Below are positions 23,728-32,021 of a stretch of 54,146 nt of DNA, in pieces; positions within the stretch are counted from its first letter, which is position 1, and each line of letters starts with the position of its first letter. The DNA is from Acidocella sp. (GTDB lineage Bacteria > Pseudomonadota > Alphaproteobacteria > Acetobacterales > Acetobacteraceae). The notes under the pieces are model-generated. The model was not told the origin of the DNA. It made no database searches and saw only the letters and a program-made list of their open reading frames with translations. The position numbers and the translations under genes were made by a program. The stretch spans positions 1 through 54,146 of the forward strand of contig NZ_JAQTZC010000003.1 in the NCBI RefSeq assembly GCF_028687955.1, written 5' to 3'.

Positions 23728-25799
23728 GCGAGCCTCTGCGAAAGCGGGATGCGAGACGCCGGCGCCCGTGCCGTCTCAGGCTGCACGGGCGCGCTCGGGC
23801 TGCTCTCGGGGGGTGCATCGAGGGAAACCAAGTTAAAATTCTCGGGGCAATCGCGCGCCCATACCGGCAGCGCATCCCAGCGGAAGCGGCTGATGCCGAA
23901 CAAAAACGCGAGCACATGCGTGCCCACCATCAAATCCAGCGCCTCGTTGGGCTGACCTTCCTGGCGGCGCGCCCAGCGGCCGGATTGTTGACGGTCTTCC
24001 GCCACCAGCTGCTCGAACCACGGATGCGGCGGCTTGTCGGCAGCCAAGGCGCGCGGAAAGCGGACAGACCAGGGCACATCCTCGGCCAGGATGAGCTGGC
24101 CGTTAAGGTCATCCTTGAAATTGTTGGGGTTGAACACGCCAAGCGGCACTTCACCGCGCGCCTGGGCGAGACGGTCCCCGCGCTGAGCGTTGGGATAGAC
24201 CACCTGCAGGCGCGGCGCCTGGAGCGTGGATGCGCCCTTCATGGGCAGCACGGACCAAGCGGGGCGGCCATCGATACGGCCGAGCATGCGCAGCCCCCTT
24301 GCCGCTTTCAGGCGGCGCCAGGCATCATACGCCTGGGTGGTGACACCCGGCGCACCGGCGGAGTCAAACCCTACCACCAGCGCCTTCATGCCACGCCCAG
24401 GCTGCCCGGCGAGCGGCCATGCCGTTGTGGTAGCCAGCTTGAGCATATCGTTCCAATCCGCCGCCGAGGTGCCTGGAGAGGCTTCTATGCGGCGGAAATC
24501 AACCACGGTGGAGCGGCCGCCATCGCCCCAGCCGCGCGCCAGCAGCTCAAACCGGCTGCCCTGCACGTCAATAAACACCGTGATGAAGCACACCCAGGCG
24601 GGAACCACGCCCAAAACCAGATCCGCCTCGGCGCGGTCGGCCAGCATGGTGGCGTCGATGGTATCGGCATTTTTCTGGCGGGCAAGCGGCATACCCCATT
24701 GCTTGGAGATGACCTCCTTGAGCGCCCGGCGATCGTTATCGATCGCATATTTGCGTTCGGCGCGCACGCGGGCCACGGCCAAGCCGCCGATGCCGCCAAA
24801 AATGAAGGGCGACATCGCGCCCACAATCCAATGCCCGGCGATATCGCGCTTGACCAGCGCGCCGGTCACGGTGCCATCCTCATCGATCTGCTGGCCCTGG
24901 CCGATCCAGCGGCCGGTGAGGTTCATGGCGTAGCGCTGGCTGTCCTCGATGAGGCAGCCATTCACCGGGCAGAGCAACCGCGCCATGTCGCGGATCTCAT
25001 CATCGGGGGCGCGATCGTTATAATGGATCGTCATCACCCGTGCGGCCGTGGGGTTGGGCGAGCTGTAGCAACCGCATTCCGGGCATTGCCAGACCCAGAT
25101 GCGGCGGTCGCTGTCGCGGTACAGCTCCATGATGCCAGCATTCCAATCCTGCGGCTCCAGGCCCTCGGCGAGATCAGGATGGGAGAGGCACAGCAGCTTG
25201 GAACGCTCACCAAAGGTCTGGCGGCGCACATCGAGCAAGGATTTCGCGTTCGGTACGCCCTTACAAATGGCGTCCCACTCGTCGCCCAAGATACGTGGGG
25301 CACTTTTGGCAATAAAATTTGACATGATGCCGGCGAGGAATTGCACGGACATCGAGCCGAAACGTTTAAAAAACAGGCTGTTGTTCGAGAGGATGGCGCG
25401 CAGCTCCGGGTGATCCTGGATCATGCGCGTGATGTTGATTTTCGACTCGGTGGTGACCTGCGGCTCAGAGCCGGAATACCAGAGAAAATCCGCTGGGTCC
25501 GAGATCACAGAGGCAAATAACCAGTTGCGGCCGATTTCGGATTTGCCGCACTGGCCGGGGCCAGCCACCACCTGGGTGGGGTATGCGGTTTCAGAGAGTA
25601 AATCCATCGGCTCCATGAGAAAGGGCGCCTGGTCGTGGTTCCACCGGCCCACGTAGCCGCCGCCTTCGTTGCTCAGCCAGCGGTGCGCCGCCGCGCAGTC
25701 CGCCACGTTGACAGGCTCGGCCGGCAGAAACGCCTTGAGCGCCTCGGCGACCAGGTGCGCGCCGGAAGCAAAATTACCCGAAGAGAGAGCGAGGCTCAT
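23724..25799 (-). CDS. Terminase large subunit, lambda gpA family
   Basis: This 691-aa protein has ATG 25797-25799 six nt after AAGGAGG; the two upstream candidate starts lack that spacing. Walker A is AGPGQCGKS (~residues 79-87). A Walker B-like RILGDEWDAI follows. A zinc-finger-like CPECGC is near residue 260. The nuclease region carries FIDVQGSRFELLARGWGDG and a conserved VGFDSAGAPGVTTQAYDAW. The C-terminus has DLMVGTHVLAFLFGI. It cuts and pumps DNA into the prohead. It overlaps terS by 26 nt. Confidence 0.95.
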   Translation of the reverse strand: MSLALSSGNFASGAHLVAEALKAFLPAEPVNVADCAAAHRWLSNEGGGYVGRWNHDQAPFLMEPMDLLSETAYPTQVVAGPGQCGKSEIGRNWLFASVISDPADFLWYSGSEPQVTTESKINITRMIQDHPELRAILSNNSLFFKRFGSMSVQFLAGIMSNFIAKSAPRILGDEWDAICKGVPNAKSLLDVRRQTFGERSKLLCLSHPDLAEGLEPQDWNAGIMELYRDSDRRIWVWQCPECGCYSSPNPTAARVMTIHYNDRAPDDEIRDMARLLCPVNGCLIEDSQRYAMNLTGRWIGQGQQIDEDGTVTGALVKRDIAGHWIVGAMSPFIFGGIGGLAVARVRAERKYAIDNDRRALKEVISKQWGMPLARQKNADTIDATMLADRAEADLVLGVVPAWVCFITVFIDVQGSRFELLARGWGDGGRSTVVDFRRIEASPGTSAADWNDMLKLATTTAWPLAGQPGRGMKALVVGFDSAGAPGVTTQAYDAWRRLKAARGLRMLGRIDGRPAWSVLPMKGASTLQAPRLQVVYPNAQRGDRLAQARGEVPLGVFNPNNFKDDLNGQLILAEDVPWSVRFPRALAADKPPHPWFEQLVAEDRQQSGRWARRQEGQPNEALDLMVGTHVLAFLFGISRFRWDALPVWARDCPENFNLVSLDAPPESSPSAPVQPETARAPASRIPLSQRLA

Positions 25800-26340
25800 C
25801 GCCATCCTCCTTCGTCGCCAGGGCCGCCGTGGTGTCGCGAACGAACGCCGTTCGCGCTTCTGCAAACTCACGCTCTAGCACGCGCTTGACGGCTTCCGGC
25901 AGGTTATGGGCCTTACAGACACGATCGAGCGCGCTGTTCTGCATCTGGCCGTAGCGGCGGAACGCTTTTTCGAGCGCGTCGCGGACCTCATGTGTGGGAA
26001 CCAGGAAGCGGCTTTCCTTCAGTTCCTCACGCTCAGCGGCGCGCAGTTTGACGGCTTTGAGCTTGTCATCGAGGGAAACCTCGGCGCCGGTCTCATCGCG
26101 CCGCGAGATCGGCAGGGTGAGCTGGGCCAGAGCCTCGTTGCGCTGAGCAGCGAGGGCGAGCTCCTCATCGCGCTTGGCCTGCAGAAAGGCGATGACGGCG
26201 CCAGCATCAAACCGCCATTGCTTCCCCATGCCGCCGCGCTCGATCACAGGCAGGTCAGGATAGTCCTGGATGAGCTTGCGGGCGGTCGGCAGGGAGCATT
26301 GGAGCTGCTGAGAAAGCTGATCCAGGTTCACCTCGACCAT
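25774..26340 (-). CDS. Terminase small subunit, Nu1-like
   Basis: This 188-aa protein most likely starts at ATG 26338-26340 rather than the upstream TTG. An N-terminal winged helix (VNLDQLSQQLQCSLPTARKL, GKQWRFDAGAVIAFLQ) matches the Nu1/DUF1441 type. A Glu/Leu/Arg helix (LDDKLKAVKLRAAEREELKE) and VPTHEVRDALEKAFRRYGQM follow. It should recognise the packaging (cos) site and recruit the large subunit. Confidence 0.85.
   Translation of the reverse strand: MVEVNLDQLSQQLQCSLPTARKLIQDYPDLPVIERGGMGKQWRFDAGAVIAFLQAKRDEELALAAQRNEALAQLTLPISRRDETGAEVSLDDKLKAVKLRAAEREELKESRFLVPTHEVRDALEKAFRRYGQMQNSALDRVCKAHNLPEAVKRVLEREFAEARTAFVRDTTAALATKEDGDEPRSLFG
25842..25854. repeat. Palindrome CGAACGCCGTTCG, copy 2
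   Basis: This copy matches the cores at 18530-18542 and 34973-34985. It lies inside terS near its 3' end, just upstream of the terminase large-subunit start. That could place it near the packaging initiation region, but there is no direct evidence. Confidence 0.5.
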
Positions 26341-26449
26341 CAGCACAAACCACAACAAAAAATGGATTTTTCAATCCGCAAAGCGCGACCAAAACCGGGG
26401 TTTGAATTACCCCGGTGGGCGGATTTGGGCAGGAGGGACCCGCGGCTTT
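26341..26449 (-). terminator. Hairpin between terS and upstream gene
   Basis: ACCGGGGT (26394-26401) and ACCCCGGT (26409-26416) form a perfect 8-bp stem with a 7-nt loop. On the minus strand it is followed by only a short T run, so it is a weak terminator or attenuator candidate. A second small stem, GGATT/AATCC, lies at 26364-26377. No coding frame is supported in this gap. Confidence 0.45.
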
Positions 26450-27175
26450 TCATAGAAACGAGTACAGTGCGATCTTGAGTTCTTCGGGGAAGATGCGTGC
26501 TGCATCTGCCTGCACCAGCGCATCGAACGGGAGCCTCACCCGATACTCGGGAGTTTTCTTCACAAATCGCATCAGGCAGACCACGCCGGTTTCTGTCCTG
26601 CGGTAAACTCCCGGCTTGAGATCGTTGACGTTATCGCCAACGCGCACCGCAAAGATTTGCCCCACTTCACTCTTATGCGCCCAGCCTTTTGTGCGGTTGG
26701 CTCGATAGCCACGTTCACCAAAAGCCCGCAATACCGAGAGTATTTTCACAACCTCGGCGCTTTGCTGGTTGCCATACTGGTTCATCGCGGCACCTTTACC
26801 CGGCACAAGAAACCCGCCGGGTTGCAGATATTGTGCCGAGGCCAACGCCTTTTCCGACCGCTTCTGGCGGCGTGGGCCGCCGTCCACTTCTGGGCCGAGG
26901 AAATACTCCGCCGGCGTGCCCTTGCCGCCGAACTCGCGCAGCAGCACGGCGGAGGCCATTGTCTGCTTGGTTGCGGGCACAGCGCGGGCGGCGTTAATGG
27001 CGTAGGGGGTTGGCCGGTCGAAGGCTTTTTCGATATGGCCTTTCATCAGGTCGCGGCATTTGTTGGCGGTGCGCGTGAGCGCCACAACGCAGGCAAACGG
27101 CATCTTGGTTTGGAACTCCGCCTTCAAATCCTCCCGCAACGCCTCTGCGGTGTCCCTGAACGAAATAAAGGCCAC
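26450..27175 (-). CDS. Phage protein upstream of terminase, function unknown
   Basis: This 241-aa protein starts at GTG 27173-27175 behind GGGAG. It is basic and mixed alpha/beta. The central part (ANKCRDLMKGHIEKAFDRPT, ASAVLLREFGGKGTPAEYFL, GPEVDGGPRRQKRSEKALAS) is shared with hypothetical phage morphogenesis proteins known from memory. The C-terminus ends YRVRLPFDALVQADAARIFP. Minor tail or head-completion function is possible; no catalytic motif seen. Confidence 0.65.
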   Translation of the reverse strand: MAFISFRDTAEALREDLKAEFQTKMPFACVVALTRTANKCRDLMKGHIEKAFDRPTPYAINAARAVPATKQTMASAVLLREFGGKGTPAEYFLGPEVDGGPRRQKRSEKALASAQYLQPGGFLVPGKGAAMNQYGNQQSAEVVKILSVLRAFGERGYRANRTKGWAHKSEVGQIFAVRVGDNVNDLKPGVYRRTETGVVCLMRFVKKTPEYRVRLPFDALVQADAARIFPEELKIALYSFL

Positions 27176-27183
27176 TCAAGCTC

Positions 27184-27220
27184 CCAACAAAAAACCCGCC
27201 GAGCTTTCGCTGGCGGGTTT
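27184..27220 (-). terminator. Rho-independent terminator after DUF6362-like gene
   Basis: ACCCGCC (27194-27200) pairs with GGCGGGT (27212-27218). On the minus strand the stem is followed by GGTTTTTTGTTGG. It separates the replication-region gene at 27224 from the late operon that starts at 27175, so late genes probably have their own promoter or need antitermination. Confidence 0.8.
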
Positions 27221-27223
27221 GGT

Positions 27224-27727
27224 TCAGTGGCGCATCTCTGCACCAGAGCCGTTTTCATAGCCGTTCGTGAGGCGTTTGAGAAGCCCCTCGTAAATTATTT
27301 TTATCCCCTGCGCGTGCCTCCGCTGCACGCCCTTATAATCCATGTGCATCACCTCACCCAGGCGCCGCCAAGGGTACATGTGCACGCCGCTCAGCGGATG
27401 CACCATCAACCGGCATTGCACGATCCGGCGCACTTCCACCTTGCTTTCCGGGATCAACAGCACCCAATCGGGCAGCACTTCGTCCATCACGCGAATATCT
27501 TCCATCGTGGGGGCGGGTGCGCGCAGAACCGGCGCGTTGGTCCAGCTGAATGCGTCCCAGATGCTGCGCACGATCTCATGCTGCCTTTGTGCCAGCCCTG
27601 GCTTGTACCCCTTGTCAGGCATCGCCAGAAGCGTCTTTCCGGCACGTTCCAAACGGGCGATAATGTACTCCTCGCTGGCGGTCACAGAAACACAATCGGT
27701 CACAGGGCGGTCACAGCTATTTGTCAC
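27224..27727 (-). CDS. DUF6362-like phage protein
   Basis: This 167-aa protein's first ~20 codons overlap the GGTCACAG iteron cluster, so the true start may be downstream. The core (VRSIWDAFSWTNAPVLRAPA, LPDWVLLIPESKVEVRRIVQ, VHPLSGVHMYPWRRLGEVMH) resembles a small phage family with a predicted HTH, often near terminase/replication genes (from memory). It may bind DNA at the adjacent repeats; that is inference from position. Confidence 0.6.
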   Translation of the reverse strand: MTNSCDRPVTDCVSVTASEEYIIARLERAGKTLLAMPDKGYKPGLAQRQHEIVRSIWDAFSWTNAPVLRAPAPTMEDIRVMDEVLPDWVLLIPESKVEVRRIVQCRLMVHPLSGVHMYPWRRLGEVMHMDYKGVQRRHAQGIKIIYEGLLKRLTNGYENGSGAEMRH

Positions 27728-27944
27728 AGTTATTACCTTTATATATCAATAGTTTAGTAAAAGCTGTGACCCTGTGACCGCCTTAACCTGCTACAAAGAA
27801 AAAAACAGTGGTCGAAAACCGTTTTCTTAGCGCGTTCGTTTTTAGGGGTAACAGGGTCACAGCAGCCAAAATCAAGGCGTTAAGCGGTCACAGCTCCGGT
27901 CACAGGGCGGTCACAGCCTCTTTCAAAACGGTCACAGGTCACAG
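27680..27944. repeat. Iteron cluster GGTCACAG, candidate phage origin
   Basis: Twelve copies of the octamer are present, one missing its first base. Direct: 27680, 27698, 27709, 27723 (GTCACAG), 27855, 27886, 27898, 27909, 27930 and 27937. Inverted (CTGTGACC): 27764 and 27772. The inverted pair flanks an AT-rich stretch (27730-27762) of almost pure A/T. The cluster fills the gap between the replication ATPase gene and the DUF6362-like gene. Repeated initiator sites next to an unwinding element, beside a helicase-type gene, are the hallmark of a phage or plasmid origin. Confidence 0.75.
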
Positions 27945-27945
27945 G

Positions 27946-29697
27946 TTAATCTTCGGAATGGCCATCTATATCGGCCCAGGAAATCCAGATCGCCTTTCCA
28001 GGCCCGATTTCACTTACCCTCACGTTCTCACGCGCCTTTTTCGCCGACGGCAATCGCCTCAGCTCCATAATCCAGCGCCCACCGTCATAGGGCGTACCTG
28101 CGAAGATCGCTTTCAGGGGTTGCCACCTGTCATCAATCCATAAACCGTCACCCTCGGCCAATCGCGGCACCGCGCGGCCCTGGCGGTCCACCAGGTCGCA
28201 GGCGCGCACCGGACGAATCCCCCAGCGCGATAATACCCGCACATACTGCTCGCGCAATGCGGTTTCTTCCGATAGGTCGCCGAAACATAATCGGAGAAGC
28301 TTGGCGATTGAATCCTCATCCGTGCTGCGGTCCAGTTTCACCACTTTGGAGAGCAGCATCGCCAGTACGGCGCGCGGCGCGCTATCTTGCCGCATCTCTT
28401 CCGCACCCACGATAAAACCAGCGACCATCTTCACCAATTGCATCGCCGTAATGGCATCGGGCAGGCCATTTTCGGCCAGCACCCAATAGCCGGCCAATAT
28501 CGCGCCGAGCTGGTCCATCTCGCGCGCCACGCAGCCTGCGGCGCCCAAGGCGGTGCGGAATGCGCCCAGCGAATCCTTGTAGCGGTTAAATCCCTGCAAC
28601 GCCCTGGCAAACAACGCAGGCCCCGCCGCCTTGGCGCGCGCGATGGCGGCATTCATCGGCGCGGTGTTATCCTCGCCCTCATCCGGCCGGAGCAGCTCCA
28701 CGATAGCAAAGCGCGAGCGATGCTGCGGCTGCATCTCCGGCGGATTGATGCTGGCCATGATCGCGCTGCCGACAACCTCAATCGTCCGCACGCCGCCGTC
28801 CACCGTGCCGCGATGGCCTTTTGTGCCCTCGCCGCTGCTTGATGAGAGCACCATATCCAGCAGCACCTGCGCGCCCTGCCCACCGGCACGGTCTGAGCTT
28901 TCATCAATGAAAATCGGCAGCGCCCGCCCGGCCACCGCGCCCTCCACGCCGGCCTTGCTGGTCTCGTTGGTATAATGGCTCAGTGGCACCATGCCGTGCA
29001 GCAGCTCAAGCAATTTGCTCTTGCCGGAGTTGGAACCGCCGCAGATAAACCCGTTGGCGCGCCAGCTCAGCGCCGCGGCGAGATATCCCTGGCCAACCAG
29101 GCCGAGCGCGATGATCTCGCCGCCCTCGATCGCCAGCTTCCAAAAATTGCGGATATCATCGGCGAAATCCCGCGCCACCAGCACGTCCGCCGGTTTTGCC
29201 GCTGGATAGGCCATGCGCGGCGCGGTGGCGAAGATCTGCCCGGCCACTTTCTGCCCGGCGGGGAATTTTTCACCCTCGATGAAAAGCGCATCGCCGCAAT
29301 GGGCCACCGGCACGCCGTTCTCGCCCAACCAAACCCCAGGCCGGCGGATGATCACATGCTCGCCGAACATCCCCGCCTCGCGGCAGGCGGACATCAGATA
29401 CTCGCATGCTTTCGAGATTTTGAAGCCGTTAGGCTGCCCCTCGGGCGTAAAAGCCTTAAAGCTGCGCTCGAGCCATGCCATATCGCCCAAAAACAGCGCC
29501 GCCAGCTCTGCCCGCGCGCCCAGCTGGCGAGCCGACAAATCGCGCTTCTCGCCAACGATGTTGAGGAACCAGAACTTGCCGTTAAAATGCCCCAGCGGCG
29601 TTACCGGGCATGCAAGCTCTGTTTCATCTTCTGGCATCTGGTTATCCATGTTGCGCTTGCGCCTTGCCTGGGCGAGCGAAACCGGCGCCGCGCTCAT
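27946..29697 (-). CDS. Phage replication P-loop ATPase/helicase-like protein
   Basis: This 583-aa protein's ATG (29695-29697) overlaps the upstream stop (ATGA). Residues ~50-190 are an N-terminal domain (FLNIVGEKRDLSARQLGARA, ACEYLMSACREAGMFGEHVI) of the DUF927-like type. Walker A is GGSNSGKSKLL (~residue 230) and Walker B is PIFIDESSD (~275). An arginine-finger candidate lies in QHRSRFAIVELLRPDEGED. It probably opens or unwinds DNA at the iteron cluster immediately downstream. The C-terminus is a small winged-helix-like region (DGLWIDDRWQPLKAIFAGTP). Confidence 0.78.
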   Translation of the reverse strand: MSAAPVSLAQARRKRNMDNQMPEDETELACPVTPLGHFNGKFWFLNIVGEKRDLSARQLGARAELAALFLGDMAWLERSFKAFTPEGQPNGFKISKACEYLMSACREAGMFGEHVIIRRPGVWLGENGVPVAHCGDALFIEGEKFPAGQKVAGQIFATAPRMAYPAAKPADVLVARDFADDIRNFWKLAIEGGEIIALGLVGQGYLAAALSWRANGFICGGSNSGKSKLLELLHGMVPLSHYTNETSKAGVEGAVAGRALPIFIDESSDRAGGQGAQVLLDMVLSSSSGEGTKGHRGTVDGGVRTIEVVGSAIMASINPPEMQPQHRSRFAIVELLRPDEGEDNTAPMNAAIARAKAAGPALFARALQGFNRYKDSLGAFRTALGAAGCVAREMDQLGAILAGYWVLAENGLPDAITAMQLVKMVAGFIVGAEEMRQDSAPRAVLAMLLSKVVKLDRSTDEDSIAKLLRLCFGDLSEETALREQYVRVLSRWGIRPVRACDLVDRQGRAVPRLAEGDGLWIDDRWQPLKAIFAGTPYDGGRWIMELRRLPSAKKARENVRVSEIGPGKAIWISWADIDGHSED

Positions 29698-30362
29698 GCC
29701 GCCACCAATATCTGCGGGCCGTCATAGGCGCGCTTGAGCTTTTTTTGCAGCGCCTGGCCGTGCGCCACGTCATCGGTGACAATTCCACCCGCGCACTGGC
29801 GCAGCCAATGGATATTCTCTTCTTCATCGCCCAGCAGCACCACGCCCGCGCATCCCGCACGAAACCAGGCATCCACCCCGCGAAACACCCGCACCGGCGC
29901 ACCGGCATCAGCCGGATGCTGCGGCGAGCCGAGCACGCAGGTATTGCGCAGCAGCGTGCCGTAGCATCGCGCGAAATCCAGCGAGTACGCCACCAGATCA
30001 ATAATATCCGGCCCAAAAACCGCGTTGGCGTAGCATTCCAGCGCCGGGTCATCCTCCACGGCGTTTTTCCACTCCTGCCAGTCGAGCGTGCCGAGCAGCG
30101 CCAGCTTGCGGGCGGAATACCCGGCGCGCACCGCCAGCAACCACACCCAGCTTTTCTGGCTCGCTTCATCCGGCCTGGGGTGAAGCTGCCAGATCACCGC
30201 GCCATCATCAGCCTTTTCCACCACCACCTGCGCCGCCACGGCGAGCGAGGCGAACGCTAGGGTGGGCGCATACACCGCGCGGCCATGCGGAAAGCGCCCG
30301 GCCTGCGCCTGCAGAACAAACCGCCCGCGGCACCACGAGATTATCCGTTCGAGGTCTTCCAT
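29694..30362 (-). CDS. Replication-region protein, possibly TOPRIM-like
   Basis: This 222-aa protein starts at ATG 30360-30362 (TGATG with the upstream stop). It has AVYAPTLAFASLAVAAQVVV, YSARKLALLGTLDWQEWKNA and a C-terminal alpha/beta segment, AWFRAGCAGVVLLGDEEENI then IVTDDVAHGQALQKKLKRAY. That segment has a hydrophobic strand followed by acidic residues, like a degenerate TOPRIM or primase half. It is co-transcribed with the ATPase. Function not established. Confidence 0.55.
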   Translation of the reverse strand: MEDLERIISWCRGRFVLQAQAGRFPHGRAVYAPTLAFASLAVAAQVVVEKADDGAVIWQLHPRPDEASQKSWVWLLAVRAGYSARKLALLGTLDWQEWKNAVEDDPALECYANAVFGPDIIDLVAYSLDFARCYGTLLRNTCVLGSPQHPADAGAPVRVFRGVDAWFRAGCAGVVLLGDEEENIHWLRQCAGGIVTDDVAHGQALQKKLKRAYDGPQILVAA

Positions 30363-31129
30363 CACGCACCCCGCCCGCGTTGCAGCTCGAATAGCGGCAG
30401 ACCCAAGGCCACGCGCTTGGTGTTAACCACCTTCATGTCCAGATCGCTCTCGAACCCGTTGCAAATCCCGCGTTGCGCCGCCCAGGCGCGCGCTTCGTCA
30501 ATGGAGACGCGGATTTTATGGCCGCTCAGCGGCTTGGCGGCGGCAGGCGGCGGCGCGGGCGCTGGCGCGGGCGCTACCGGCGGCAGCGGCGCCACAGGTT
30601 CCGGCGCTTTGGCAACCACCTCCGGCACGCTCGCCACCACCAGCGGCGGTTCCGCAACCACTTCCGGCACTTTGGCAACCGCCAGCACACGCGGCGGCAG
30701 AATTCCTTCAAGGCGGAGCTTGTGGAATTTAACAGATACGGCATTCGCGGTGGTCACCGGCGGCCCCGCCAGGCAATTCACCTCACTCATGATTGTATGC
30801 CAGTCATGCCCTTCCGCGCGCATCTCAATCAGCAGCGCCACACGGTCATCAGACCATTTATCGCGCGGATGCTTCGCCCCTGGCTGCGAAAAGACCGCCG
30901 GAGCTTTTGGCTCCGGCGGCAAGTTCAGGGAGGAAACGCCAGCAGCGGGCGCGGCGGGAGACTGGCCGTTGGAGGCAACCTCCGCATCCGCGCCGTTCCG
31001 TGGCGCTGGCCCCACGGAATTTGGTTGCACCGGAGCCGGACCATGCAGGAGCGACGCCGCCATGGATTTAAAAAGCAATTCCGCCGCCAGCCCAAACTCC
31101 AGCCGCACATTAACATTCACCTCGATCAT
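30362..31129 (-). CDS. GcrA/Myb-like HTH protein with Pro/Ala-rich linker
   Basis: This 255-aa protein starts at ATG 31127-31129, overlapping the GcrA-like stop (ATGA). Residues ~90-145 (KWSDDRVALLIEMRAEGHDW, HTIMSEVNCLAGPPVTTANA) form a SANT/GcrA-type trihelical HTH. A Val/Pro/Ala-rich linker (~150-205) follows. A conserved C-terminal tail (GHKIRVSIDEARAWAAQRGI, LGLPLFELQRGRG) suggests a second small domain. It is probably a DNA-binding regulator working with its neighbour. Confidence 0.6.
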   Translation of the reverse strand: MIEVNVNVRLEFGLAAELLFKSMAASLLHGPAPVQPNSVGPAPRNGADAEVASNGQSPAAPAAGVSSLNLPPEPKAPAVFSQPGAKHPRDKWSDDRVALLIEMRAEGHDWHTIMSEVNCLAGPPVTTANAVSVKFHKLRLEGILPPRVLAVAKVPEVVAEPPLVVASVPEVVAKAPEPVAPLPPVAPAPAPAPPPAAAKPLSGHKIRVSIDEARAWAAQRGICNGFESDLDMKVVNTKRVALGLPLFELQRGRGA

Positions 31130-31557
31130 GCCGCACTCCTCACTGTCGCTAATTCTTGATGTTGCCTGCAATACGGTTTGCCGGGCACGCCGGGCGCCTC
31201 GCAAAACCTAAACTCCGGCTTGCGCGGGTCGCCAAAGGGCCAGCAGCACGGCCTGGGGCGCATGGTGCTGGCCACAACTTCAACCGGCGGCATGGCGCGC
31301 ACCGCCTCCACCGGCACGGGGCGGCGAACGCGCTCCACCATTGTGCCAGGAAGCCGCTCGATCTTTTTAACCGGCGCCCGCGCACCATCGCGCTTTATCG
31401 GGCTGCACCGCGCGGGCAATTTCAGCCGGTGCGCTTTGCCCAGCACGGAATTCTTGCTGGTCCCCATTTTTTCGGCGATTTCGCTGCCCGTAAGCCCATC
31501 AGCCCAAAAAGCGCGCAACCTGCGCACATTGTTTTCATCATCCCAGTTTATGCTCAC
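31126..31557 (-). CDS. Phage-encoded GcrA-family cell-cycle regulator
   Basis: This 143-aa protein has both GcrA ends. The N-terminal HTH is NWDDENNVRRLRAFWADGLT, GSEIAEKMGTSKNSVLGKAH, RLKLPAR. The C-terminal Cys/His motif is CCWPFGDPRKPEFRFC then PGVPGKPYCRQHQELA. Host GcrA is an alphaproteobacterial sigma70-associated activator acting at methylated GANTC promoters. A phage copy could steer host or phage promoters with the cell cycle. Overlaps its downstream neighbour by ATGA. Confidence 0.9.
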   Translation of the reverse strand: MSINWDDENNVRRLRAFWADGLTGSEIAEKMGTSKNSVLGKAHRLKLPARCSPIKRDGARAPVKKIERLPGTMVERVRRPVPVEAVRAMPPVEVVASTMRPRPCCWPFGDPRKPEFRFCEAPGVPGKPYCRQHQELATVRSAA

Positions 31558-32021
31558 GGCCGCGCCTCATCCGCGCGGCCCACATATTCCAGCGCCTCGC
31601 GGGAGGCATCTATCAGCTCGCGCAGATCATCCTGCAGCTTGCGGCGCTCCCGGTCCGAGATGCGCCGGTGCGAGAGCGCGGTGGAGATATCGCCGAACAA
31701 CACCCCGGCATCCTGGCCGATCCGAGCCATCAGCACCGCAAGGTCGCTCTTGGCGCGCAACGGTTCCACCACCACCAGCGCACGGCCTTGCATCGCCGCC
31801 AGGGCGCTGGTGGCGTGCGGGCGGCCCGAGATCAACTCCAGATCAAGCACCACATCCAGCGGCGGCATCTTGTCAGATTCCACATTGCCGTAATCGGAGA
31901 GATGGCTGGGGCTAACGCGCGTGCAGCTCGCCGCGCAGGCGAGGCCGCCGAGGTCCGCCACCACCCGCTTGAACGCCGTTTTCAAACCGTTCCGCATCTG
32001 CAAATCGCACTGGCGCGTCAT
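31554..32021 (-). CDS. CII-like phage regulatory protein
   Basis: This 155-aa protein's ATG (32019-32021) overlaps the upstream stop. The N-terminal part (NGLKTAFKRVVADLGGLACA, SHLSDYGNVESDKMPPLDVV) has the look of the phage regulatory CII/CP76 family with an HTH that reads 'RVS.S.LS.Y.N'. The C-terminus is a basic helix (RRISDRERRKLQDDLRELID). It probably controls early transcription or lysogeny choice. Confidence 0.6.
   Translation of the reverse strand: MTRQCDLQMRNGLKTAFKRVVADLGGLACAASCTRVSPSHLSDYGNVESDKMPPLDVVLDLELISGRPHATSALAAMQGRALVVVEPLRAKSDLAVLMARIGQDAGVLFGDISTALSHRRISDRERRKLQDDLRELIDASREALEYVGRADEARP

Noticed and set aside
23679-25322. 547-aa plus-strand open frame
   Set aside because: Antisense to the terminase large subunit, whose Walker and nuclease motifs establish the true strand.
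27680-27944. CRISPR-like array
   Set aside because: The repeat unit is only 8 bp, spacing is irregular and two copies are inverted; it fits iterons, not CRISPR.
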